Under the pieces are notes generated by a model that searched no databases, was not told the DNA's origin, and saw nothing but the letters and a program-made list of their open reading frames with translations. Source: Trichosphaerium sp. ATCC 40318 (Eukaryota; Discosea; Flabellinia; Trichosidae). From it: a DNA stretch of 64,000 nucleotides. The stretch spans positions 310,001 to 374,000 of the forward strand of contig JALMLS010000304.1 in the NCBI GenBank assembly GCA_038496445.1. Direction: 5' to 3'. Shown in pieces: positions 1 through 10,319 of this stretch (positions are counted from its first letter, which is position 1; each line of letters opens with the position of its first letter). The translations under genes were made by a program, and so were the position numbers.

Positions 1-191
1 CTCAACTCGCAAACGGTGTTTGTGGTTTTTACAAAGACTAGAAGTTCGTTCAGTGGTAAGTTATTTCGATGTTAATCGCGTTCCGTGGGTTACAAAATGA
101 TCAGGCTGATTTTCTCGTAGTTTGTAATTTCTCGTTTTGTCTGCCTATGAGATTATCGTAAAACGCGTCTAGAGAACACAATACGCTTGTT

Positions 192-2647
192 ATGGCGGCT
201 CCGAGTACTGATGAAGCTAAAAGCGTAGAAAAAGATGATATTAACACAGTACTGATTATATACACCGGAGGTACGATAGGGATGGCGAGGAACGCAAACG
301 TACGCTAGTCGTTGGTTTTATAACCGTAAACAAATTCGGTATATAATCTAAACTGTGTTATACGCTTTTAGGGCGCTCTAGCACCCAAACCGAATTACTT
401 GGAACAGAAATTAGCTTCTTTGCCTCAGTTTCATGATCCAGCATACCCAAAGCTTACAACTCCTCTGACACGCTTTGGAAATCGCACAAGATACCAGTTG
501 AAAGAGTATGATCAATTAATGGATTCTGCGACAAGTCAGTTTGACACTTGCCACAATGTCGTCTAAATTTGTTCGTAGTGGACATGGGAGATTGGCTGGT
601 TATTGTTAATGACATCGCATCAAACTATGACAAATACGACGGTTTTGTGTGCGTAAACAATCTATAAACCATGTCATTAAATTCTCTATCTAGTGTGCTT
701 CACGGGACAGATACTATGGCGTATACATCTTCGGCACTGTCGTTTTTCTTAGAGAATCTTTCCAAACCGGTTATTGTCACTGGCTCGCAAGTACCATTAG
801 GCGTACGTACAACGTAATGTGACTTTATTAACGTTGCGCGTAGGAGGATCCGAATGATGCGACTGGCACGTGCTGTTTGAAATAAACTTAGTCAACTACA
901 TTCTTTTTTTTCCAAAGTCAATAGACTTAGACTAACGTTATGTTTAGATAATTTACTGGCGTCAATAATCATTGCCGGTAACTTTAGCTTACCAGAGGTG
1001 ATGTTGTTTTTTAACAACAAATTACTCAGAGGCAATAGATGGTACAGCAATTGAATCGTACATGATGTAATTAACTTCTGCCTGTTAGTATTAAAGCAGA
1101 TGCTGCCGGGTATAACGCCTTTTCATCACCAAACTATACTACTCTTGGATCACTAGGTACTTAAAATTAATGTTAGCCTTTAACAATACGGCAGGCATAC
1201 GAATAGAGATAAACTGGGGCTACATTAGGTGAGTGTCACGTGCAAAATACTATCAAATTGTTTTGTGCTATTAGCTCACACTAAATCAAGGCCACCTCCA
1301 TCTTCAAATATGTCGTTAGTTGCTCACAATGAAGTATGTCGTAACGTTGGTGTATTGAAGATATTTCCGGGAATACCAGCAATGTAAATTTATTCAGTAC
1401 ACTGTATCCGTCTGCTAACTTTTGTATAGGATTATTAAGAATTTTTTGAGAGAGCCTTTACAAGGTAATTTTGCTGATAGTATCTTTTCACAATGTTCCA
1501 CTTATAATGCTATGAAGGTTGTGTCTTAGAGACGTTTGGTTCCGGAAATGCTCCTACTAACCGTAAAGACTTTTGTGATGCGTTAAAAGAAGCATGTGAT
1601 CGAGGTGTTATCATTGTATGTTTTTTGCTTGTTGTTTTTTTTAAAGAGTAAGTGATGTTTAGGTTGCAATTACACAATGTAGTAAAGGTTCTGTTAGCGC
1701 AACGTATGCTTCAGGTACTCAATTTTAGTTATTTGTAAGTTGTTCATCGCGTTCACAAACCAAAAGGATCTCTTCTTTATGAACAAGGGGTAATTTCTGG
1801 CGGAGATATGACAACTGAAGCTGCACTAACAAAACTCGCGTACGCTGTTAATACTAAATGCTAATGTTTTTGAGAAAGTAACATGTCATAGATACTTATG
1901 TGGTTGTGATTACTTAACAAACGATGAAATTAAACGCTACATGTCAATGAACATGAGAGGCGAACTTACAAATCGAGGTTAGATTGGAAATTTTAGCTAT
2001 GATTTGAGTTCATCTCATGTGTTGTTTAGACGTTTGGAAGTACTCTGATGCTAATAGAAGATTCCTAAGCACTGTTGTAAGTGCAATGGGAAACCCTGTA
2101 ATGGATTCAAACAAGAAAATGGGACATGTGAAGAAGTGTTTGCTTCCAATAATTATGTGTAAGGCTGCAGGAGCTGTACGTTTGCTGTTTTGTCACGTGA
2201 TGTGGTATATCTAAAATATTAATACTTGCCTTAGGGTAATCTTAACGAACTCAAAGCACTTGTTATGATAGGCGGAGAAGTGAATAGTACTGACTACGAC
2301 AAACGATCAGCACTACACATTGCAGGTAGAGCAGTTTTGTACATTTAATTTTTGTGCAAAGGAACAACATTCAAAGTTTTTTAACTTCTCGTTTATGGTT
2401 ACATTATAGTCGCTCTCTTTAGTACTATTGAAATGTATACTTACGAAGGAGTGTTTTACTAATGTTGCTATTAGCGAGTGAGGGCCACATGCACGTTGTT
2501 GAGTATCTGGTTAACTTTGGTGCTACTGTTGATGTTGTAGATAGATGGTCACATACACCGTTAGATGAGGCTATTACTAATAATCACCAAGATATTATTG
2601 CTTTTTTAAAGAAGGCAAGTTGGGTACAACAACAAACAAAGTCTTGA
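192..2647 (+). CDS. ASPG: L-asparaginase with C-terminal ankyrin repeats (ASPG-like)
   Basis: Hydrolyses asparagine to aspartate and ammonia; eukaryotic relatives (60-kDa lysophospholipase/asparaginase) carry ankyrin repeats after the catalytic part, as here. The first exon reads [16 protein letters not shown] and runs into YTGGTIGM, which holds the nucleophilic threonine. A later exon gives [18 protein letters not shown], the second catalytic block, followed by [11 protein letters not shown]. Further exons read [24 protein letters not shown] and [14 protein letters not shown], all typical of the family. The last exons hold at least two ankyrin units ([34 protein letters not shown]). No signal peptide is seen, so the protein is probably cytosolic. 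Many introns of about 40-100 nt interrupt it, and several start GTACG. The C-terminus is uncertain: a GCAAGT or GTACAA donor near 2613-2623 could splice to an exon after 2735 and end near 2867. Confidence 0.93.
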
Positions 2648-2923
2648 AGGACCAAAAAAGGCTGTAAATACAGGGTGTTACTGGGAAAAGCGTAAAGTTT
2701 TTCAACTTCGTTTTTTTTTTTCATCTTTTCTGCAGAAACCTAAACCTTTGAGAACATTCAAATTCATAAGACAGCTCGGTACTTTACGTTTAGAAACAAA
2801 ACTACTTACAAAACAAGAGAAAAACAATAGCACTCTCTGGATTATAGCGTGCGTAAACAGGTGTTAATGCTTGTCGCCGTCATGTGTGGGAAATCTTACT
2901 AGATTTATTGGATGTGCCTCAGC

Positions 2924-3849
2924 TTAGTCACAGATAGAGCAAATGCAATTGTTTGTTGTCCAAATACAACCCTCTGGATCTTTGAAACCGTTAGATACTA
3001 GCCACCTTGTACAGCTATTATCGTCACAGCCGGCAGAGTTTCTCCTGCAAGAGTGGTACGTAATTAGGTCGTCATGTGATAAACAAACGCAGTCTCTTTG
3101 GGGACCTACCAACGGATTAGATTCAGCAAATGAAAATAATAGTCTGCTGAACTTTTCGTTCACAGTACACATGTGAATTGTAAAAACTGTAAAAGATCAA
3201 AGAAATAGATAAAAAGTAGTACCTGAGGGACCTACTCTTGTTATCTGTTGGCACTCTGCTCTATGACCCGCCTCTTCTCCTCTCTTTCTACAAGAGATGT
3301 CTTGGCATTGTCCGTTGTCAAGAAGCTTACAGCACTCTTCGTCATCGCAAACTACACATTCGCATCCTTTTGTCGTTGGAACACATTTACCATCGGCAAA
3401 TCCCATATCCACCAATATAGCTTTACATCTATAGATATCACAAGAGGATGCCGTTGGGTTCCTGCATGCGTTTTCTACCAGATCTTCTTCCTTTACCTTA
3501 CAAACGCAGCTGATTTCATCAGCTCCTTCGCCAGCTAAAAGCGGTTGTAAGCTATCACGTGATTGTACAAACTATTGTGACTCATAAAACAAGACGTACG
3601 TGGGAATACTTTTGTTACCTTTTTACAATAGGTCTCAATGTCCGGGTTACGGCCTACGCAGTTAATATTGATACACTCATCATCCTTCTCATCATATTCG
3701 CAACAAGGCGAGGTATGAACCTAGGTAATGGTTACCAGTCGAAGTGAAAGTCTTGCCTCTGCAATGTTGTGCCGATGAAAACTTAAAACTGCGAGAACAC
3801 TCACAAAGGAAGATAAACATAAGAGGATCAGAATAGTTGTTAGATGCAT
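2924..3849 (-). CDS. Secreted cysteine-rich protein, function unknown
   Basis: Exon 1 encodes MHLTTILILLCLSSF, a signal-peptide-like start. A GTGAGT intron of about 84 nt then joins in frame to VHTSPCCEYDEKDDEC. Later exons are dense in cysteine: GADEISCVCKVKEED, GCECVVCDDEECCKLL and QCQDISCRKRG, with a final exon ending NNCICSICD and a stop. Pairs such as CxC, CxxC and CC recur with similar spacing, which suggests a repeated disulfide-bonded module of about 50 residues. I do not recognise a named family. The protein is probably secreted or exposed at the cell surface. It lies downstream of a tentative small gene on the same strand and convergent with the asparaginase. The exon chain and start are supported by a common open frame; the exact junctions are inferred. 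Confidence 0.72.
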
Positions 3850-3958
3850 GTTGTTTTGTTTGCTTCAGGTGTGATTAAATTGTGCGCTCTTTTTGGAAGT
3901 ACCTTGACTTTTCGAAGTTCTGCTGGTCAAATTCATAAATTCAATTTATTATCCAAAT

Positions 3959-4215
3959 TCATGTGAAAGACAATTGTTTACTGAATGTAAACCTAATGTT
4001 TGGGCGGCGGATGGTTCCGTAGTTTGCTTTTGAGTTCCGTTGGAACATAGCTGCTTTCGCAGTCGTTCGTTGCTGGTAGCGCATTGATATCGGAAGTGGA
4101 AACAACATGATTACAATCAATCGTACCTTTGCTAGGCCGAATGATGGACTGGTTAAGCAAAACAGTCAAAAAAAAACCAGTGCGGATGATAGCGCGCAAG
4201 TCTTATCCGCTGCAT
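3959..4215 (-). CDS. Tentative small basic protein, three exons
   Basis: An ATG followed by QRIRLARYHPH opens a frame that two short introns keep open. The first intron starts GTTTTT and is 29 nt; the second starts GTACGATT and is 56 nt, matching the local donor style. The downstream exons read PSFGLAK and QRTTAKAAMFQRN, and the product ends SKQLSFT. The result would be a basic protein of about 56 residues. An AATAAA lies just beyond the stop on the same strand. IRLAR is reminiscent of small mitochondrial ribosomal proteins, but the rest does not match one I know. The 29-nt intron is very short, so this may be a misreading of intergenic DNA. Confidence 0.28.
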
Positions 4216-4684
4216 TACCACTACTGCCGCGGTTTGCAAGTGAGATAACCCTGGTACTATACTATTTTTTCGCAAGGAAGTTAGTGTGCATGCTAACTTA
4301 CTTGATAGCTTTCAGATATTAGTTCCTAGCGTTAGAACGCATACCCTGGGTTTTTGTAAGTAGAAAGCGTCATGGGATGCACCATACTGTAAAACCATGC
4401 GAATGATTCAATAGTAAAACCAAGAAAAAAAAAGGTGTCGGTTCGGTCACGTTTTGTTCTGGAACAGGCTAAATCGGTTCACATAACTTACAATGCTGGC
4501 CTGTATTCTCAACATCACAATAAAATTCAACCAAACTCACCCCTGCTGCATACTTCTACGTTACTTACACAGCTGCTTATAAAGTACACTTCCGCAAAAG
4601 CACATATCTCCTTTAACTTTGAACAAAGAAAAGCTATGACTTACCAAGTAAGACCTCGAAAAATCAGTAACCTTTTACACGTTG

Positions 4685-6105
4685 ATGTCTACAATCAGTA
4701 AAACCAAACAAAGGTGTGAAGCACTATGGTAATTTATTAGCACTCTAAACATCCTTTTAGTGCAGGTATAAGCATATTAGACCTCCCAACAGAGATTTTA
4801 GCACATATTTTACGTCAAACAACAAAAGAGAGATTTGCCGCCTGTCAAACATGTCATAGACTTGCTTCCATCATTCACGACGTTATTGGATATGATAACG
4901 TTACAATTTCGACTATTCATCAAGCCAAAGCGCTTGTTAAACACAAGAGCGCTCTACTTCACACGGAAATCAAAATCAGCACACTTTCAGATCCTAAAAG
5001 CATAAATGGCATAGTCAAACTACTTAATGGTGTTCGTAACCTTAGTCTTTCCTGTACCTCAGTTACGGATGATGGTATAAAAGGACTTGTGGGAGTTCAT
5101 ACCATTGACCTTTGTTCTTGTAAGAATATAACAGACGAAGGTATCAAGGTGCTTGCTGGTGTTCATACAATCGACCTTCAAAGTACAAAAGTTACAGATG
5201 ACGGTGTTAAGGCATTGGCTGGTGTTCATACAATTAACCTCAATGGTTGTAAGCAAATAACAGATGAAAGTGTCAAAGCACTTGCAGGTGTTCACAGTAT
5301 AGACCTTGCTTACTGTAAAAACATTACAGCTGATGGTGTTAAAGCACTTTCAGGTGTCCATACTATTACACTTTCTTGTTGCCCTGAGATTACAGATGAG
5401 GGCATCAAGGCACTGTCAGGTGTTCATGAAATTCACCTTAGTTGTTGTTACAAAATTACAGATGATGGTATCAAAGCGCTTGCTGGAGTTCATACTATTA
5501 CATGCAACGCAGCAGTAACTGATGAAGGAGTGAAAGCACTGAAAGGCGTTCATGATATAGATCTTGGTGGCTGCAAAGCTGTTACAGATGAAGGCATCAA
5601 GGCGCTTTCAGGTGTTCAATCTATTGTCTTGTATGATGTTTCAGTAACAGATAGAGGTTTACAAGCACTTTCTGGTGTTCAATTCATTAGTATTGCTTTT
5701 TGTAACGGTATTACAGACAATGGTATAAAAGCTTTGAAGGGTGTTCATACAGCCATACTTTGTAGTTGTACGCAAATTACAGATGACGGAATCAAAGCTT
5801 TGAAGGGTGTTCATACCATTGATCTTTCTGATTGTTGGCAAATTACTGATGAAGGTGTTAAAGCACTTGCAGGAGTACATGAGATTATCCTTTCTAACAC
5901 CAAAGTAACAGATGAAGGCGTCAAAGTACTTACAGGTGTCCATACTATAAACCTTTGCAACACAGCCGTAACTGATGAGGGATTGAAAGCACTGAAAGGT
6001 GTTTATTACATAGACCTTACTGGATGCAAAGCTATCACAGACGAAGGCATTAAGTCACTTTCTGGTACTACTGTCTGTAGATCTCACAGCAATGAATACT
6101 ATTGA
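4685..6105 (+). CDS. F-box / leucine-rich repeat protein
   Basis: The start MSTISKTKQS spans a 47-nt intron (GTGTGAAG...TTTTAG), and the rest is one long exon giving 457 residues. Right after the intron comes an F-box (LDLPTEILAHIL, then CQTCHRLASIIHD), the segment that binds Skp1 in SCF ubiquitin ligases. It is followed by about 16 tandem repeats of 21-23 residues on the pattern GVHTIDLxxCxxITDEGVKALA, the cysteine-containing LRR type of FBXL/AMN1 proteins, which present a concave surface for substrate. Some repeats lack the central Cys (QSTKVTDDG), shortening them by one residue. The repeats are unusually alike, so they look recently duplicated. Role as a substrate receptor is inferred from the family. 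A decayed relative lies at 19560-19800 on the other strand. Confidence 0.92.
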
Positions 6106-6406
6106 CTGCACCATTAAATACAAGATTTCGACGGAAACACCCAACACATACTCTACACTTTGCAAACCACAGTACCAAAAAACGTAAATAAACCATTAGT
6201 AATATAATGACTTTCACGGAGCAAAAATTATTGAGGAGTTTTTTCCATGCACAAGAACAACACATCAAAAATTACAGAAACATGTCTGTAAAGTTCTCTT
6301 GTTTGTTTTTTGCAATGTGGTTATGTTGATAAATACAAAGGGTTGTTTATTTACATAGTTTTGACAAGAACAAGGCACGTGAGATTATCTGCTTTCTTCC
6401 AACACG
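6106..6406. other. Convergent intergenic region
   Basis: About 300 bp between the stop codons of the F-box/LRR gene and the BTB gene. It is AT-rich and should hold both 3' UTRs. I see no coding or RNA gene in it. A CACGTG palindrome is present near 6377. Confidence 0.6.
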
Positions 6407-8403
6407 TTAATATTTAAAGTTCAAACGAAGTTGCATGTTTGGATACTTGTCAGTACGTTCTTTTGGTATATTATACAACTGGTAAGTTACACTTCTGTGA
6501 GGTTCGTGTACTAGGCATATTCTATGTGTCTGATCACGTCTTGTTCCTTCGTGTTTGTATGTAACAGTACCAGCAACACGTAATATATGTCTTGAGTTCT
6601 CTGGCTTCACGCACATCATATCTTTCTTGTGAATAAAAGTCCTAATCGTAAGATTAGCGATTGCTGCTACACACCTTTTGCGGAGAAAAAGAAATGTATG
6701 CTGTTCTTACCATAGAAGTCCAGCTGCATAAAAAGTTACTCTAGTGCCAGATGCTTTGCTTAATGGGATATTTTTTACAATATACTTTGATCTACCCAGA
6801 GGTGTTGCTGTGTTGAGTTGACTAATAACGTTTGTTAGCCATATTGTATGTTTGAAATACACGTGTATTTTTTGATTGATGACGTACTCGATTTTATTTG
6901 TTCCGTATAATTGCTCAGTGTCTTCAAAATCAACAAAAAGTCTTGACTGGAGCATTGTCTTATCAAGAGCGTCAGGGTTGACAAGAGTACCCCAGGCACT
7001 CTCCCACCAGTATCCATCAAATTGAGCCAGTAGCAAATAAGAAGCAAAGCTTACTGGAAGCCACCTTTCCATCGTTGAAGCGATATCACTGTATCCTCCC
7101 ATACCTAAAACCATTAGACAGTGTATTCAAGAATGAGACGAAAAATACGACTCCAGGAAAAAGGTTAATCGCTCAAAGGTTGAAAGGGAAATCATGGTCG
7201 TACCAGCTAGTATCCAAATATCAGCAGCAGAATCTACATACTTTTCAGGACGGTATGTCTGTTGGTGCTCATTTAAGTAATCGCAGCTCATCATTGAAAC
7301 AACTTTCTTAGGAAATTTGACTGTTTCTTTTGCTTTCCATAAATGATCAAGTAAAACTGTAGTAGAGTATCCCTTTAGCTTTTCATAGTAAAGATCCATA
7401 AGCTTTGGTAGACCCGCTAGATCTAATACAGACAGTTGTATAAGAGCAATCATATCAGCAGATTGCATGACATGTCTCAACAGCAACTCTCTCAAGTCAG
7501 TCTCGAGCATCTACACAATCATTAAAACTACAAAAGTAGATGTGTATAGCTAACGAGCTTACCATTTGCAGTTTATCAACTAAGCCAAGCCAAAGTTTAT
7601 CTTCTACTATTGTATTGATTTCTTGCTCGATCGTTAGTGAAGGTACTGCGCTTGACATTATATCTATCAACATTGTTGCCGATGCTAAGGTTTCATTCTC
7701 CAGGAGATAGTACTTCATATAAGGTGTGCTCGTTTCTGTCATGCCCGTTGAGAATGCCTTGTGGAAATACCTAAGAAACACGTTAAAATTATGTTATTCC
7801 CTCACTTTGTTGTAGTACAAAAAAAAATAACGACTTCTCAGACCACTCCATGCTGCACTTTTGGCTTTGATAAAAGGAAAAAAAACAACAAAAAAAACGT
7901 GATCGGCACGTGATAAAAATAAAGAATGGTAAGAACTTACTTTGAGTTGCGAGCTAGCAATAATTTTGAAGCGTGTATGCATGCTATCGCCTCAGTACTG
8001 TCCGGGTGAGGATAAATGTAAAGTATGACGTCGGAGAACGCTCTCAACTCCTCGTCAAAGTTATTTAAAGTAATCTCTGGAATTCCAGACGTTTGGTCCT
8101 TTCTATTACTTTAAATGAGTATGACTGCGCGAAATTAGGTAACCGTACATCTTTCTTGCTTCATTGAGATTAGATAGGCATAAAGAAATTTGATCCTATT
8201 TAAAGAAGTCAGTGTATGTCGTATTTAATGCATTACTGTTGTTTAAACATTACCGCTGCAGGTCCTGTGTACAGTTTTAACATTCTTATTATTTGTTCAT
8301 ATTGTTCATCTCGGCTGTCTGATAATGCAGTATCTTCGTTATCATAGTTCTCACAGTTGTACTCTTTTGATGGATACAAAGGTGTAACGCAGTCCGTTGA
8401 CAT
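6407..8403 (-). CDS. BTB/POZ-like domain protein
   Basis: Begins MSTDCVTPLYPSKEYNC. After two introns comes a region resembling a BTB fold: FSDVILYIYPHPDS, IHASKLLLARNSKYFHKAF and STGMTET, then YMKYYLLENETLASATML. This matches the BTB pattern in which an exposed strand, an A/V-H-K-x-V/L-L-A segment and F-x-x-M/A-F precede the dimer helices. A helical, BACK-like stretch follows (LLRHVMQSADMIALIQLS). The C-terminal half (FASYLLLAQFDGYWWESAW; ENSRHILRVAGTV; PNMQLRLNF at the end) is a domain I do not recognise. BTB proteins are commonly Cullin-3 adaptors, so substrate recruitment is a reasonable guess, but the BTB here is divergent. Introns such as GTAAGAAC...TTAG join TM-free exons in frame up to the stop. 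Confidence 0.7.
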
Positions 8404-8632
8404 ATCGTACTATAATTTTATAAGGAATGCATAACTAACTATTGTACGCACGTGAGAGAGCAGAGATGGCTTTATTGAACGTCCGGGGGTTTTTAACGGC
8501 ACGCTCCGCGTTAAGTTGACTACATTTAAGGAGGATCACACAGTATCGACTTGATCCGTGGTAGAACCGTAGATAATCACGAAACTTTAACGTAGTAAGG
8601 TAATGTAAAGTTATGTGTATTTTTAGCACTAT

Positions 8633-9620
8633 TTATTCTAAGACAATCTTTCCGAAGTACTTTGGTCTGTGAAAGCAAGGTACGGATCCACTCTCTGTTG
8701 AAGACCAACATGAGTACTCTTTATCATATCCTACATAATTGTGAACAATGTGAGCAAGGTATCTTCGAAAGTAAACAAAACTCATATAAAACTGTTGCGA
8801 AGGAATGCTTGGTTTGTAATTTAAATAGCACGTGCCTAGAGGCGTGTCAATCCTGAAAAAATTACCATACAAAGTTTTAGAATGGCTGCAATCCTTCTTA
8901 TCAATGAAAGCCCACGGTATTTTCATGTAAGCCCAAAACCGTTCAGTTGGTTTGCTAATTCTAAAACAAGTATTAACGTTATAGCTCACGTGATTTAACG
9001 TACTGTGCATCCCAAGTAATGCCTGTCTCGTCACAGTCTATCAAGGTGTCTACAATACCAGGACAGTCTAAGTTTGGATTATAAACTCTTGCAGCGAATA
9101 ACACTCCTTTTGGTGACACCTCCAATTCAGTGTAGTTTTGAAAACCTACATCGCAACGGCTTGTTAAGAATGCCTGAAAAAAAAGAGTCTGTTAAAAATT
9201 ACGCGCTCTAATTGTAGTTACAAACCTCTACAACGCTTTCTTGGTACAGTGGTTGGTTACACTCTGTGTACTTGGATATTGGGTTGTTATCAATACAATC
9301 ATACTTTAGGTACAAGTAATCTGCGTCATAGCAACCGTGTACTGTTGTTTGTTGAATTGCGGCGTGTGTTTCGTCTGTCAAATTAATAAAAGTGCTAGAA
9401 GACGCTAAACATACCTTGTGAAAGCGTAAAATTACCCACAGACCCAATATTAGCCCAGGAATCTCCTTTTTAACAAACAATTAAGGATAGTGCTGTAACA
9501 GTACTAAATAATGATACCTGGCTTTGGTAACGCGCTTGGGCATTGTTTTAGCGAAAAAACCTTTTCAGCAATGGTTACAACTGAAAAAAGCGCCAACACA
9601 ACCAGTGCGTACTTTGACAT
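8633..9620 (-). CDS. Secreted protein, family not recognised
   Basis: Starts MSKYALVVLALFSVVTIAEK, a clear signal peptide. The mature part is spliced from several exons: LKQCPSALPKP, DSWANIGSVGNFTLSQ, then a Cys-bearing exon with GCYDADYLYLKYDCIDNN, AFLTSRCDVGFQNYTELEV, and YNPNLDCPGIVDTLIDCDE. The last exons include WAYMKIPWAFIDKKDCSH and end KYFGKIVLE. Cysteines are spaced as pairs, as in extracellular proteins, and potential N-glycosylation sites (NFT, NYT) are present. I cannot assign a function. It is divergent from the large receptor-like gene to its right, which begins with similar secreted sequence features, so the two may share regulatory DNA. Confidence 0.72.
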
Positions 9621-10319
9621 ACTACTAGCGATATTTTTTAGTGTCAATGTTGTTCTGACACGTAACAAAATTTGTCTTTAGTCTATCAAGTACACTTCGA
9701 TGGGTTGATATCTGCTAGCTATTAATGACCAAAACCCAAAACAGTCCAAAGTGTTTGTTGGCATTCAACGAATATCACAGCGAAAAGGGTTGGTGGAAAG
9801 TTCCCTTCTCCACTTAGTCTTGCGCGTACGCTACACTATTCACGTTCAAGAATCACGTGCTTTACGGGCTTCAATATTGTTTCCCACGTGATTTCCCGGA
9901 GCGTATGTTCTAGCCCTAACTCTGTACCACGCGTTATTGCTATCTAAAGCGAAAGTAAAAGCTCTAAATGGGACTTATTTAGAAATAGTGTATGTCTGCA
10001 GCTCGATAACATGCAGACACGCTCGAAAAACACTGAAAACGCATGTGGAAGCACTACGACGGTGTATTTTATTTTCACCGTTTTAACCGGACGAATTCGG
10101 GTAAAAGTGGCTGTGTGCAAGAGAGCATAGGCACAATACTGCCACCGCATACTAAGCAATACAAGATATAACGGCATACATGAGCACAAACGTCTAACTT
10201 AAATAAAACTTCAAAAAAACCCAAATCGCCCCGAACGCACGCAACAGCTTGTATATACGAAAAAGACGCGTTTTATCGCCTATTAAACAACACCAAGCTC
10301 CGTTAGGACGTATTTGATC
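9621..10319. promoter_or_regulatory. Divergent intergenic region with an 8-bp inverted repeat
   Basis: About 700 bp separate two divergent genes for secreted or membrane proteins. There is no convincing gene in it. It contains two CACGTG palindromes (near 9856 and 9888) and a perfect inverted repeat TGTCTGCA / TGCAGACA at 9993-10019, with 11 nt between the arms. It presumably carries both promoters. Confidence 0.45.

Noticed and set aside
5000-6100. Regular DNA repeats that could suggest a CRISPR array or satellite
   Set aside because: They are codon-level LRR repeats without unique spacers, in one long open frame.
10314-10319. Start two codons upstream of the receptor gene
   Set aside because: The codon is TTG; the ATG at 10320 starts a normal signal peptide.
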